This document shows, one piece after another, positions 7,590 through 17,723 of a stretch of DNA of 19,559 nucleotides. Source of the stretch: Firmicutes bacterium UBA5766 (GTDB lineage Bacteria; Bacillota; Desulfotomaculia; Desulfotomaculales; Nap2-2B); contig DIEU01000061.1 of NCBI GenBank assembly GCA_002418775.1, positions 15,970-35,528 on the forward strand, in the 5' to 3' direction. Each line of letters begins with the position of its first letter. Position 1 is the first letter of the stretch. The position numbers and the translations under genes are program-made. Under the pieces are notes generated by a model. That model saw only the letters and a list, made by a program, of their open reading frames with translations, ran no database searches and was not told the DNA's origin.

Positions 7590-10500
7590 TTGCGGCTTCG
7601 GCCTCCTCCCGGATCTTCTCGTAGACCTCCTTGAGGAGGTGCTGGCTGACAGCCTCGCGGAATTGATCCTCGTTCATGAACTTGGCCGTGATCTCCTCGT
7701 TCTGCTCCATGCGGTCGATAAACAGGCCCTCCAATGCCTTGCGGAAGACATAGCCGAAGTTCTCCATTGTGTTAGCGAGCGCGGCTTGACGGAGGCTGCT
7801 GTCGGCCACGGCGTCCTCGCGTATCGATTCGAAAAATAGTTGGTCGCCCGGCTTGAACTCCGTTCCGAACCGCTCGTTGAGAAGGTCGATGAGCTTGGAC
7901 AGCTCGATCTCATCACCTCGAGCGACGCCGGTGCCCACAGACGTCGGTCCCGATACCTCGTATCGGGCTCCCGGCTCCATGACGATGGAGCCCTCACCGA
8001 TCTTCTGCAAACGGTAAAACTTGAGCGCCACATCATCATCAAAGTTGTAGATCGGTCCCCGGTTATCTCGCGGCAGTTTGGTAAGCAGAAACCGGACGTA
8101 TGAGTACAGCTTCTCCAAATCGGAGTCCTGGAAGGGGATCACCTGCGACATGAAAGAATAAAGGTTTCTGAAAGCGACCAGCGTCTTCCGGAACTCCTCC
8201 CGGACCTCCTCCTCAAGTCCGTTGTAACGATTCACGGCCGGATCGATGCATGCGTTCATCCTGGCGTGGTCGGCGGGCGTCTGATTCTGTCTTGGTTTGT
8301 AGAACACCTTGCAGAACTCCTCGACTTCGGCCTTGTAGTAGACCTGGTGTCCGTCCAATTTGGCCTGAAGCTCGTAAAGCTGCTTCGGCTGCGCCCTTTC
8401 GCCGATGATCGTTTTCTCGTAGTAGGGTTGGAATGCCTTCAGTATCTCTTCGGGTTCGTTGACGAAGTCGAGAACGAAGGTGTCTTCCTTGCCCGGGTGG
8501 GTGCGGTTAAACCGTGAGAGGGTTTGGACCGCCTGGATTCCTGCGAGCCTTTTGTCCACGTACATGGTGTGAAGAAGCGGCTGGTCGAATCCGGTCTGGT
8601 ATTTCTCCGCCACGAGCAACACCTGGTACTCTTCCGTCCCGAAGCGTTCGGGCAGTTCCTTCTCGCGGATGCCTTTGTTCATTCCGGCTTCCGTATATTC
8701 GACGCCAGGCGCATCCGGATCGATCACCGTGCCGGAGAAGGCAACCAACGTTTTGATTCCCGTGTACCCCTTCTCAGCGATGTACTTATCGAATGCCTGC
8801 TTGTACTTCACCGCGTGCAACCGGCTGGAGGTGACCACCATCGCCTTGGCCTTTCCGCCGATCTTGTGCATGGTGAAGTGGCGGAAATGCTCGACTATGA
8901 CCTCCGTCTTCTGGGCGATGTTGTGCGGGTGAAGACTCATGAAGCGGGCGAGCGCCCTTGCGGCCTTGCGCTTGTCCACCTTGGGATCGTCCTCGATGGA
9001 TTTGATCAGCCGGTAATACGTCTTGTAGTTCGTGTAATTCTGGAGCACGTCGAGGATGAAACCCTCGTCGATGGCCTGACGCATGCTGTAGAGATGAAAG
9101 GGTTGCGGCTTGCCATCCGCGCCGGGCGTGCCGAAGACCTCCAGCGTCTTATATTTGGGTGTCGCGGTGAAGGCGAAGAAGCTGATATTGGGCTGGTGGC
9201 CGCGCTTGGCCATGGTCCTGAGGATTTCCTCTTCGTAGTCGGGCAGCCCTTCTTCCTCGGCCTTTGCTCTGGCTTCTTCTTTGATTGCCGCTCCGGCAAG
9301 CACACCCTTGAGTTCGGTCGCCGTCTCGCCGCCCTGAGAACTGTGGGCCTCGTCCACAATCACCGCGTATCGGCGCATGGGCAAATCGCCCATCTTCCCG
9401 GTGACAAAGGGGAATTTCTGAAGCGTGGTGATCACGACCGGCACACCAGACCCGAGGGCCTCGGCCAACTGGGTCGAGTTGATGTCGATCTTCTGGACCA
9501 CGCCCTGCTTGTGCTCGAACTGGTAGATGGTGTTCTGGAGCTGCTGGTCGAGGACTACCCGGTCAGTAACCACGATGATCGAGTCGAAGACCTTCTCGTC
9601 CTTTGCGGTGTAGAGACTGGCGAGCCGATGGGCCAGCCAGGCGATGGAGTTGGATTTGCCGCTGCCGGCGGAATGCTGAACGAGGTAATTGGTCCCGGCC
9701 CCCCGCAGGCGAGCATCGGCCACGAGTTTTCGCACACAATCAAGCTGGTGGTAACGCGGGAAAATCATCGCCTCCCGCTTCACCTTCCTGCCGCCGAGCT
9801 GCTTCTCCTCGCCCTGGAGATGAATGAACCGCGCCAGGATGTCGAGAAAGCTGTGCCGCTTCAGGACCTCTTCCCAGAGGTAGGCGGTTTTGTAGCCGCC
9901 GGGGTTTTCCGGATTGCCTGCGCCGCCTCCGCAGCCCCGGTTGAAGGGCAGAAAGCGTGTGCTCTTTCCCGAAAGACGCGTGGTCATGTAGACCTCGTCG
10001 GTGTCCACCGCGAAATGGACCAGCGTGCGCTTCTTGAACTGGAAAATCAGGTCTGATGGATTGCGGTCATCCTTGTATTGGGTGATCGCATGCCGCCAGG
10101 TCTGGGCGGTCATGGGGTTCTTGAGCTCCAGCGTGACGACGGGGATGCCATTCAGGGCCAATGTCACATCAATGGTGTTGCCGTGCTTGGCCGAATAGCG
10201 AAGCTGACGGGTCACCGTGAGCCGATTGGCGGCATAGAACGCCTGGGTGTCGGGGTTCATGCCACTGGCCGGGGCGAAATAGGCCACCCGAAACAGCTTT
10301 CCAAAGCATTTGAATCCGTGCCGCAGAACAGAGAGACACCCTTCGTGGCCGGAATTAAGCGCCCGGCAGAGGTCATCCAGCAGAGTTTCTTCAGCTTTCT
10401 CCTTTTGGAGGTTGGCGAGGTACTCCCATTCCTTGGGCTGGGTTATCCGGATGAAGGAAATCACATCCTGCGGGAAGAGGCCGCGTTGCGGGTCGAACGC

Positions 10501-10590
10501 CTCCCGGTCGCCCTTCTCATAGCCGCCTGCCGAAGTCAGGTGTTGTTCGATGGCGGTTTCAAATGCGTATTCCGTGTGTTGGCCCGGCAT
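7579..10590 (-). CDS. hsdR: Type I restriction enzyme R subunit (HsdR)
   Basis: This 1003-residue protein is the translocating and cutting subunit of a type I restriction-modification complex. The N-terminal PD-(D/E)xK nuclease site is visible as D141 with E155-L-K157 in PVVTLELKNP. The SF2 helicase-type motor follows: Walker A HSAGSGKSN (306-314), TDRVVLDQQL, DEAH box VDEAHSSQGG (413-416), FTATP, then VAEKYQTGFDQPLL and QTLSRFNRTHPGK of the second RecA fold. The C-terminal region is the helical part that docks on the methylase. The length and motif set are complete. It should cut unmodified DNA after ATP-driven translocation, using the HsdS target. It starts with an ATG sharing one base with the stop of the PIN-like gene (TGATG). 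Confidence 0.96.
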   Translation of the reverse strand: MPGQHTEYAFETAIEQHLTSAGGYEKGDREAFDPQRGLFPQDVISFIRITQPKEWEYLANLQKEKAEETLLDDLCRALNSGHEGCLSVLRHGFKCFGKLFRVAYFAPASGMNPDTQAFYAANRLTVTRQLRYSAKHGNTIDVTLALNGIPVVTLELKNPMTAQTWRHAITQYKDDRNPSDLIFQFKKRTLVHFAVDTDEVYMTTRLSGKSTRFLPFNRGCGGGAGNPENPGGYKTAYLWEEVLKRHSFLDILARFIHLQGEEKQLGGRKVKREAMIFPRYHQLDCVRKLVADARLRGAGTNYLVQHSAGSGKSNSIAWLAHRLASLYTAKDEKVFDSIIVVTDRVVLDQQLQNTIYQFEHKQGVVQKIDINSTQLAEALGSGVPVVITTLQKFPFVTGKMGDLPMRRYAVIVDEAHSSQGGETATELKGVLAGAAIKEEARAKAEEEGLPDYEEEILRTMAKRGHQPNISFFAFTATPKYKTLEVFGTPGADGKPQPFHLYSMRQAIDEGFILDVLQNYTNYKTYYRLIKSIEDDPKVDKRKAARALARFMSLHPHNIAQKTEVIVEHFRHFTMHKIGGKAKAMVVTSSRLHAVKYKQAFDKYIAEKGYTGIKTLVAFSGTVIDPDAPGVEYTEAGMNKGIREKELPERFGTEEYQVLLVAEKYQTGFDQPLLHTMYVDKRLAGIQAVQTLSRFNRTHPGKEDTFVLDFVNEPEEILKAFQPYYEKTIIGERAQPKQLYELQAKLDGHQVYYKAEVEEFCKVFYKPRQNQTPADHARMNACIDPAVNRYNGLEEEVREEFRKTLVAFRNLYSFMSQVIPFQDSDLEKLYSYVRFLLTKLPRDNRGPIYNFDDDVALKFYRLQKIGEGSIVMEPGARYEVSGPTSVGTGVARGDEIELSKLIDLLNERFGTEFKPGDQLFFESIREDAVADSSLRQAALANTMENFGYVFRKALEGLFIDRMEQNEEITAKFMNEDQFREAVSQHLLKEVYEKIREEAEAANDK

Positions 10591-11093
10591 CAGGCGCTAC
10601 CTCTGCTTGGCCCCAAAATGAAGCGAGCTCTTTCCCGGCGCAGCATTTCATATGGCGTGACACATTTAACCTCAAGACCGATGCAGGCATTGGGGATTTT
10701 GATCTTTTTCGTAGATGGGGAAGCGATCTCATGGGTTACAATGGTATGTTTGTGCGCCACCGCAAAAGCCACTAGATAATAATCAGCCACTTGGAAGAAA
10801 GTGTTCACCGCGGCGGGATCATAGCCCTGCTCTGTTGCCCAGGCGCTCACCTTTCCCAACGCCGACAACATAGCTGAATCCGGTTTCAGAAAAAAATCCG
10901 GCCCTCGCTGGTCCGCCCATTTTGCAAGTTCGTCGTTGCCCGCTTCGATTTCGTCGGCGACCTTCTCGATGCTGAAGACCTTCTGCTGTTGATTGTTTGC
11001 GATCAGCCAATCCCAGAACGCCGGACAGAAATCCAGGCCGTAATGAAGATTTTTTGCCTGGATAAATACATTCGCATCGAGCAGATAAGCCAT
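10590..11093 (-). CDS. DUF4411 PIN-like protein, putative ribonuclease toxin
   Basis: This 167-residue protein begins MAYLLDANVFIQAKN, the usual start of DUF4411, a PIN-like nuclease family. Acidic residues expected in the metal site are visible at D6, near E48 (VADEIEAGNDEL) and at D104 (VADYYLVAFA), followed by TIVTHE at about 117-122. PIN-fold proteins of toxin-antitoxin pairs cleave RNA, and DUF4411 genes are often paired with an ImmA/IrrE-domain gene directly upstream, as here. That supports a toxin role by association; no activity is shown by the sequence alone. It overlaps the peptidase-like gene before it and hsdR after it by one base each (TGATG), so all three are likely translated from one message. 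Confidence 0.85.
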   Translation of the reverse strand: MAYLLDANVFIQAKNLHYGLDFCPAFWDWLIANNQQQKVFSIEKVADEIEAGNDELAKWADQRGPDFFLKPDSAMLSALGKVSAWATEQGYDPAAVNTFFQVADYYLVAFAVAHKHTIVTHEIASPSTKKIKIPNACIGLEVKCVTPYEMLRRERARFILGPSRGSA

Positions 11094-12256
11094 CAGAACA
11101 CCACCACCTCCAATTGATAACCAAGCTCACGGCCAAGCTCACGGAAAGTTGCGTGTTTGTGAAAACCCAACAAGCGGAAGGCATCGCGATGCAGCGTCTG
11201 CCCCTCAAGCGTGCTGACGACGAGCGCCCGGGCGAATCGCCTGCTGACCCTGGCCGGAAGCGTCAGATAAAAATCACCGCCGCTTCCTTTCGGCATCGCC
11301 CGCAGCCTGTCCAACTCCTCGTTATATGCCTGCCAAAGTTCATCACGCGTAAGCTTCCCCGCGTCATGGAGCCGTCTCAGAATGACCAGTGTGCTGACTT
11401 TGAACCTTCGGGCAAGACGGTCTAATTCTTCCCGCAACGGCATGCCGTTTTCATAAGCTTCCCGTAAAGCGGAAAGCGGAACGAGCAATTCCGCCGCAAC
11501 CTGGTTACACCACACCTCCACTTTATTGGACGGCATCGTTACCGGCCCGACATCGGACAGCGCCGTTTCACCAAGCCATATATGCGCCAATTCGTGGGCC
11601 AGCGTGAACATTTGCGCCGCCTTGGTATCCTTGCCATTGATGAAAACCAGCGGCGCAAGCGGATCGGCGAGCGCAAACCCTCGAAATTCCTGTGGGTCAA
11701 GCGGCCGTCGCGTGTTGCTGCCGACAATGCCGCTCACCATGACCATGATGCCGAAGGAATCAGCCTGTTGTATGAAGCGGCGCAACGCTTCCGTCCACGT
11801 CGGCATGCCGCGGCGTTCTTCGAGATTGAAACCAAGGGCTTGCCTGATGTTCCGGGCGACTTCAGCCGCATCGCTCTCAAGGCTTTCGGAGCCGACAAAC
11901 GGCAGGGGTTTTTCCCCCATGGAGCGCGCAAAGTCACGATACCACTCCTGCCGTTGCTGGCATATGTACATGATGTCCAGCAGGTCGGGGCTTGGGTGTC
12001 CCATATATTGATTGCCGACCGTGCGAAGGTCGGGAATGGGAACGGATTCTTCCGGAGGTTTCGGAAGAAAAAAATAGCCAAACGGCGTATAGGTCGCCTG
12101 GGCGAACTTTTCAAGCTGTTTGAAAGTCGGACGCTCCTCGCCGCTGACCCAGACGGGCAACTTGCGAAAGGACTGCTGTTGTGCCAACGAATCGATGCTT
12201 CGCCCGGCACGTTCACAGGCCCATAAAAATAATTCCGGTTTGACATCAACGCGCAT
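11093..12256 (-). CDS. ImmA/IrrE family metallopeptidase, putative antitoxin partner of DUF4411
   Basis: This 387-residue protein has an N-terminal region (about 1-70) of helix-turn-helix-like character: ERAGRSIDSLAQQ, then PTFKQLEKFAQATYTPFGYF. The gluzincin-type motif HELAHIWLGE (221-230) puts H221, E222 and H225 in the zinc site of ImmA/IrrE peptidases. Such proteins cleave or bind repressors and antitoxins; paired with DUF4411 they are regarded as the antitoxin or regulator partner. The layout, an N-terminal DNA-binding-like region plus a peptidase domain, is typical of this pairing. It overlaps the end of hsdS by 11 nt (12246-12256) and the DUF4411 gene by one base. Whether it protects against the toxin or acts as a regulator in the restriction operon cannot be told from the sequence. 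Confidence 0.87.
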   Translation of the reverse strand: MRVDVKPELFLWACERAGRSIDSLAQQQSFRKLPVWVSGEERPTFKQLEKFAQATYTPFGYFFLPKPPEESVPIPDLRTVGNQYMGHPSPDLLDIMYICQQRQEWYRDFARSMGEKPLPFVGSESLESDAAEVARNIRQALGFNLEERRGMPTWTEALRRFIQQADSFGIMVMVSGIVGSNTRRPLDPQEFRGFALADPLAPLVFINGKDTKAAQMFTLAHELAHIWLGETALSDVGPVTMPSNKVEVWCNQVAAELLVPLSALREAYENGMPLREELDRLARRFKVSTLVILRRLHDAGKLTRDELWQAYNEELDRLRAMPKGSGGDFYLTLPARVSRRFARALVVSTLEGQTLHRDAFRLLGFHKHATFRELGRELGYQLEVVVF

Positions 12257-13568
12257 TATGGACCTCCCTCCGAACGTCGATCTTACCGGTGACGGCCGCC
12301 GAGATCAGGGCGGTGCGGTATTCGCGGAGCAATTCAATGGATTTTTCTACCTTCTCGATCAGCGCATCGATCTGCGCTGTCTCGCGGTCCAGGAACGCGG
12401 CGATGGCGCGCTGCTCGTGGGAAGGAGGACGTAGAAGCCGCACTGCACACAGCTTGTCTCGACCAAGTTCCTTAAACGTCGAGCCCTGTCCCCAGGATTC
12501 AAGCTCTCCTTTTGCGGCAAGTAACTGATAATAGTAGAAGCGGTGGTCGTCTGTATTACGAAAGACAAGGCAACGGCATCCCTGATTTGTACACAAGGAA
12601 ATACCCGCTACCGCCAAGTGCCCTATCGGAGCGCGCGTTGAAAGTACAAGACTCCCTGCTGGTGCTAATGATGTACAGCAACTCTCATAGCCTTCCTGTG
12701 TGATCATCCTCCGCGTTGTCTCGAGAGTATTGCCCTTTAGGTCGCCCAAGTCGTCTGGCGTAGCCCAAGGGATTCCCCCGTCCCAGTAAGCTGGTTCACT
12801 ACTTTTCGGTGTCGAGCCATTCAGAATAACAAACGTGCGCTTGAGAGGTATCGCTTCCCAATGTGCCGGAATCTCCCCCAGCCATTCGATACCCGAATCC
12901 TTTATCTTGGCATTGGGCTCGAGGCCTTTGGTGACGGCGTGGCTGATGAGGGCGGATCGCTTCTCCTGGAGCAGCTCGATCTGCCGCCGCTTCTTCTCGA
13001 TCAGCGTATCGATCCGCGCCGTCTCGCGGTCCAGAAAGGCGGCAATGGCGCGCTGCTCGGTGAGCGGAGAGATAGGGACTGTCATATCTGCGACTTCGTC
13101 TGCAGACACTGCTTCATAAGTGGACCCAGTGGCAATGCACCACAGTTCGTGCCTTGTGACCGTAAGAGTGTGCCAAGCAAAGCGGCTTATCAATGAGCCT
13201 TGATCCGGAATCACAGCACATAGACCACGTCCGATCCCATAGCAACGATCCGCTATATTTAGAGCACCTACCGGTGCTCTAACGGAAACAAGTAGCGAAC
13301 CTGCTGGCGCTGTTTTCGTCGCCGTTTCGCAATAGTATTTCGCCGTTGGGTTCTCGACCCCAAATTCAGCGTTCCCCTGCAAGAACGGCCTGTCTGACTC
13401 TTCGAATGTGTAATCGTCAGAATTGGGAGACTGGCCCATGACTGTATTGGCGACAAATTTCAATCGCTTAACCTCCCAATGCTCCGGTATCTCCCCCAGC
13501 CATTCAATGCCAGACGGCTTGTACACCGGGTAGGCCGCTCGTTTGTGTTGAGTTGCTGGCCGGCTCAT
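12246..13568 (-). CDS. hsdS: Type I restriction enzyme S (specificity) subunit (HsdS)
   Basis: This 440-residue DNA-recognition subunit is built as two half repeats. Each opens with SGIEWLGEIP-HWE (about residues 19 and 223), continues into a target recognition domain, and ends with a helical spacer containing EQRAIAAFLDRETA (about 170 and 385). The two recognition domains differ (one with SPNSDDYTFEES, one with GSTPKSSEPAYWDGG), so the target should be a split, asymmetric sequence. HsdS joins two HsdM to methylate and two HsdR to restrict. Both half repeats are complete, suggesting an active enzyme. It starts inside the stop of the DUF1016 gene (4-nt ATGA overlap) and overlaps the peptidase gene after it by 11 nt. 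Confidence 0.95.
   Translation of the reverse strand: MSRPATQHKRAAYPVYKPSGIEWLGEIPEHWEVKRLKFVANTVMGQSPNSDDYTFEESDRPFLQGNAEFGVENPTAKYYCETATKTAPAGSLLVSVRAPVGALNIADRCYGIGRGLCAVIPDQGSLISRFAWHTLTVTRHELWCIATGSTYEAVSADEVADMTVPISPLTEQRAIAAFLDRETARIDTLIEKKRRQIELLQEKRSALISHAVTKGLEPNAKIKDSGIEWLGEIPAHWEAIPLKRTFVILNGSTPKSSEPAYWDGGIPWATPDDLGDLKGNTLETTRRMITQEGYESCCTSLAPAGSLVLSTRAPIGHLAVAGISLCTNQGCRCLVFRNTDDHRFYYYQLLAAKGELESWGQGSTFKELGRDKLCAVRLLRPPSHEQRAIAAFLDRETAQIDALIEKVEKSIELLREYRTALISAAVTGKIDVRREVHNAR
12352..12417. repeat. 66-bp direct repeat in hsdS, copy 1 (second spacer helix)
   Basis: It matches the copy at 12994-13059 at 60 of 66 positions by eye. It encodes the EQRAIAAFLDRETA-type helix after the second recognition domain. 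Such conserved repeats flank the variable domains of HsdS and are substrates for recombination that swaps recognition domains. Confidence 0.75.
12994..13059. repeat. 66-bp direct repeat in hsdS, copy 2 (first spacer helix)
   Basis: This is the partner of 12352-12417 in the same orientation, 642 nt apart. Recombination between them would delete exactly one recognition domain plus one spacer and leave the frame open, since 642 is a multiple of three. Confidence 0.75.
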
Positions 13569-14745
13569 GGTTTGCCCCCTTTGCCATGCCCTTTTTCCCT
13601 GCTCTTTGGTTTGGCGAGCTTCTTCCGGGCATCCGCCGGGTGAACCGTCAAGTTTTTCTTGACGGTTGTTTTTGTGGTTGCCTCGCCTGCGTCATCGCCC
13701 CGATTCTCGATGGCCAATCGGGAACGCTCGATGGCCTCATGCAGCTTGCGTTTCAAAACATCCTTGGGCGGCAGGACGGTCAGATACTCGGCGACATGGA
13801 TACCGGAGCGGCCCAGCTCAAGCAGTTCGATTTGTTCGCTGTTCTTCCCGGCGCAAAGGATGATGCCCAGGGGTGAATCTTCTCCCGGCTTGCGCTCGTG
13901 CCGGTCAAGCCAGCGCAGGTAAAGCTCCATCTGTCCCTTGTGATCGGGCCGGAACTTGTCGAGTTTGAGTTCCACAACCACCAGACGCCTCAGATCGCGA
14001 TGGAAAAAGAGCAGGTCCAGATAAAAATCATCATGATCCACGGTGATGCGTTTCTGCCGGGCGACGAAGGTGAAGCCTGCGCCCAACTCCATGATGAAGG
14101 CTTCCAACTCGCGGAGAATGGCCGCCTCCAGGTCTTTTTCCTGGTAAGCGCCTTTCAAGCCGAGAAAGTCGAGGAGGTACGGGTCGCGGAACACCAGGTC
14201 GGGCGTTATTCGATCCTCTTCCCGCAAGGCCTGAAGTTCAAGCTTTGCCAACTCCGCCGGTTTCTTAGAGAGGGCCGTCCTCTCGTACAGCATAGAGGCG
14301 ATTTTCTTTTGGAGCGTGCGGGTGCTCCACCGTTCGACGCGGCACATCTCGGCGTAGAAGTCACGCTGAAGAACCTCCGGCAGGTAGATGATGGCGAGGA
14401 AATGGGTCCAGCTCAATTGTCTCAGCAGCGCCGAGACAATCCTGTCATCGGGAAACGCTTCAACGAATCGGATCATGTGGCGCAGACTCTTTTCGGAAAA
14501 TCCCCGCCCGTACTCGCTCGTCAATTGTCTCGCCAGAGCTGAGACAATCTCCGCGCCATACTCCGCCCGCTCTCCCTTGAGTATCTCCTGGCTGATCCGC
14601 CTGCCGATTTGCCAATAAAGCATGGTCAACCCGGCATTCACCGTGGCGGCCACTGAAGCCCGGGCTTCCTCGATCATTTGGCGGATGTCACCGAGCAATT
14701 GATCGGGGAATAAAGCCTTATCGGAGGGTTTCATCGGCTTTTCGC

Positions 14746-14749
<4 letters not shown>
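13565..14749 (-). CDS. DUF1016 (YhcG-type) PD-(D/E)xK nuclease domain protein
   Basis: This 394-residue protein has the DUF1016 N-terminal domain (about 13-170), with LYWQIGRRISQEI, YGAEIVSALARQL and FSEKSLRHMIRF. A PD-(D/E)xK nuclease-like domain follows, with D245 in DFYLDLLFFH and E260-L-K262 in VVVELKLDKF. The last 45 residues are lysine-rich and probably bind nucleic acid or are disordered. YhcG-type proteins are widespread, commonly found beside type I restriction genes, and predicted to be nucleases; their exact role is not settled. The active-site residues are intact. It lies between hsdM and hsdS with 4-nt overlaps on both sides, so it is made with the restriction enzyme and is probably a working part of the locus. 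The ATG overlaps the hsdM stop. Confidence 0.9.
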
Positions 14750-16776
<2,027 letters not shown>

Positions 16777-16783
16777 GGCTGCT

Positions 16784-16790
16784 CCCTCCT
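16784..16790 (-). promoter_or_regulatory. Ribosome binding site that fixes the hsdM start
   Basis: AGGAGGG on the minus strand lies 7 nt before the ATG at 16774-16776. It is the best Shine-Dalgarno in the region and argues for the shorter HsdM rather than the upstream TTG. Confidence 0.7.
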
Positions 16791-16940
16791 GATCCTGATC
16801 AGGGCCCAGATCTGCGAAATCAATCATGCCGGCAGACAGCGTCAACTTGCCTCGTTCGATCATCTTTTCGCAGAAGGCTTTCAGTTGGACCCCGGCGAGC
16901 AACGCCGAAAAACTTCTTGTCTGGAGAAAAGCAAGAAAAA

Positions 16941-17036
16941 TCAGCGGCTTGATTGAGATTGACGTAGGGGGTCGGCGTCCCGTAGCTGCACCACGGTCTC
17001 AATAGGCTCGAATTGGATCAGGTCTCCATATTTCAT
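16941..17036 (-). pseudogene. Severed 5' end of a BrxC/PglY-like (DUF6079) ATPase gene
   Basis: The ATG at 17034-17036 starts MKYGDLIQFEPIETVVQL then RDAD. This closely resembles the conserved opening of DUF6079/BrxC/PglY-type P-loop ATPases of BREX and related phage-defence loci ('MKY-DLIQF-PIE-VVQL-DAD'). After codon 22 the similarity ends abruptly, and PLRQSQSSR follows before a TGA at 16941-16943. The normal protein has over 1000 residues and a P-loop, none of which is here. The simplest reading is a deletion joining the first 66 nt of that gene to the DNA upstream of hsdM. A GAGAG lies 6 nt before the ATG, so the stub may still be translated as a 31-residue leader. Recognition is from memory of the N-terminal motif and rests on about 20 residues. 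Confidence 0.65.
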
Positions 17037-17592
17037 GGGCAACTCTCGACTCCCTCGCTGCGCGTATGTGATTGTTTCATCTATCCTGAATGTTTTTCTT
17101 TTCCATGTTGTGTTCGACAGAAAAACCAGTAATCCTTCTAAAATTAAGGGGATAAAATTAAGGAAATTAAGGGGACACCATACTAAATTATCGAGGATTT
17201 TAAAATACTTAAAGCAAAAGGAGTTCGTTTCAGGAAGGACTTTAGATCAAAGAACTGTTTACGATTACTTAAGAAAGAACTGGAAGGATGCCTTCAGGGA
17301 CTATTTTTCTTTTTTAACAAGGAAAGGTTTTAAACTGCCCGGTGATAATAATCTTGATATTAATAAAATAACTGATAAACTTTCTGAACTCTGTACTTTT
17401 CGCAATTGTATCGTACATAACGGCGGTTATGCCCCACCAATTATTAACGGCAAACGAACTCAGTTTGAAGGGATCCGGCGGTATGTTAACCTTATTTACG
17501 TGAGTAATGAAGGCATAAAATCGGTAAGCCAATTTACCAGGGAAATTATCTCGATCCTCTCGGCGCATGACTGGATGAGGTTCCGGAGTTAA
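17035..17592 (+). CDS. HEPN-motif protein, 5' end probably lost
   Basis: Residues 45-185 of this open frame look like a real protein: helices around TVYDYLRKNWKDAFRDYF, then R123-x4-H128 in FRNCIVHNGG, the Rx4-6H signature of HEPN domains (many are RNA-cutting toxins or anti-phage effectors; the RiboL-PSP-type group fits best). Residues 1-45 look unlike a protein start. The ATG at 17035 lies opposite the start of the BrxC-like stub, has no ribosome site, and there is no other in-frame ATG until the last residues. The stretch 17141-17174 is a triple AAATTAAGG repeat translated into lysine-rich residues. I infer that the original 5' end was lost in a rearrangement at this boundary. If it is expressed, the start is unknown. 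The stop at 17590-17592 is firm. Confidence 0.5.
   Translation: MGNSRLPRCAYVIVSSILNVFLFHVVFDRKTSNPSKIKGIKLRKLRGHHTKLSRILKYLKQKEFVSGRTLDQRTVYDYLRKNWKDAFRDYFSFLTRKGFKLPGDNNLDINKITDKLSELCTFRNCIVHNGGYAPPIINGKRTQFEGIRRYVNLIYVSNEGIKSVSQFTREIISILSAHDWMRFRS
17141..17190. repeat. Triple AAATTAAGG repeat at the island edge
   Basis: AAATTAAGG occurs at 17141, 17154 and 17164, the outer copies extended to AAATTAAGGGG and the last followed by ACACCATACTAAATTA. This wording resembles ends I have seen near IS200-like or REP-type elements, but I cannot confirm an element. It lies within the 5' part of the HEPN-motif frame, next to the presumed rearrangement. Confidence 0.4.
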
Positions 17593-17647
17593 AAGCCGGA
17601 AATAGGGCTCATATTTGTCATATATTTTGGTAAGAAAGATGACGGCT

Positions 17648-17675
17648 TTGACCGTTATAATAAAATTTAGATTAT
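17648..17675 (+). promoter_or_regulatory. Possible promoter of the ribbon-helix-helix genes
   Basis: The 131 nt between the HEPN-motif frame and the next gene contain TTGACC (17648-17653) with an AT-rich run after it, and a perfect TATAAT at 17656-17661 that is too close to pair with it. TTGACC with a 16-nt spacer to GATTAT is the alternative. Neither pairing is fully convincing. Confidence 0.25.
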
Positions 17676-17723
17676 CCTTTTTTAGCCTGCTTAGTAAATT
17701 TGATTTCCGGGAGGCCTAAAGTA

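Noticed and set aside
8524..10056. Plus-strand open frame of 510 codons
   Set aside because: It lies wholly opposite hsdR, whose motifs are complete. The frame is open because of GC-rich codon use on the other strand and has no family resemblance.
13898..14542. Plus-strand open frame of 214 codons
   Set aside because: It is the antisense of the DUF1016 nuclease gene and shows no protein-like motif.
16777..16902. Longer HsdM starting at a TTG, adding 42 residues
   Set aside because: The family starts at MNNFGEKVSFIW, and the strong GGAGGG is placed for the ATG at 16776. The extension includes DNA from the presumed deletion joint.
16820..17002. Minus-strand 60-codon frame upstream of hsdM
   Set aside because: It overlaps the BrxC-like stub and the hsdM leader in a third frame, with no ribosome site or recognisable domain.
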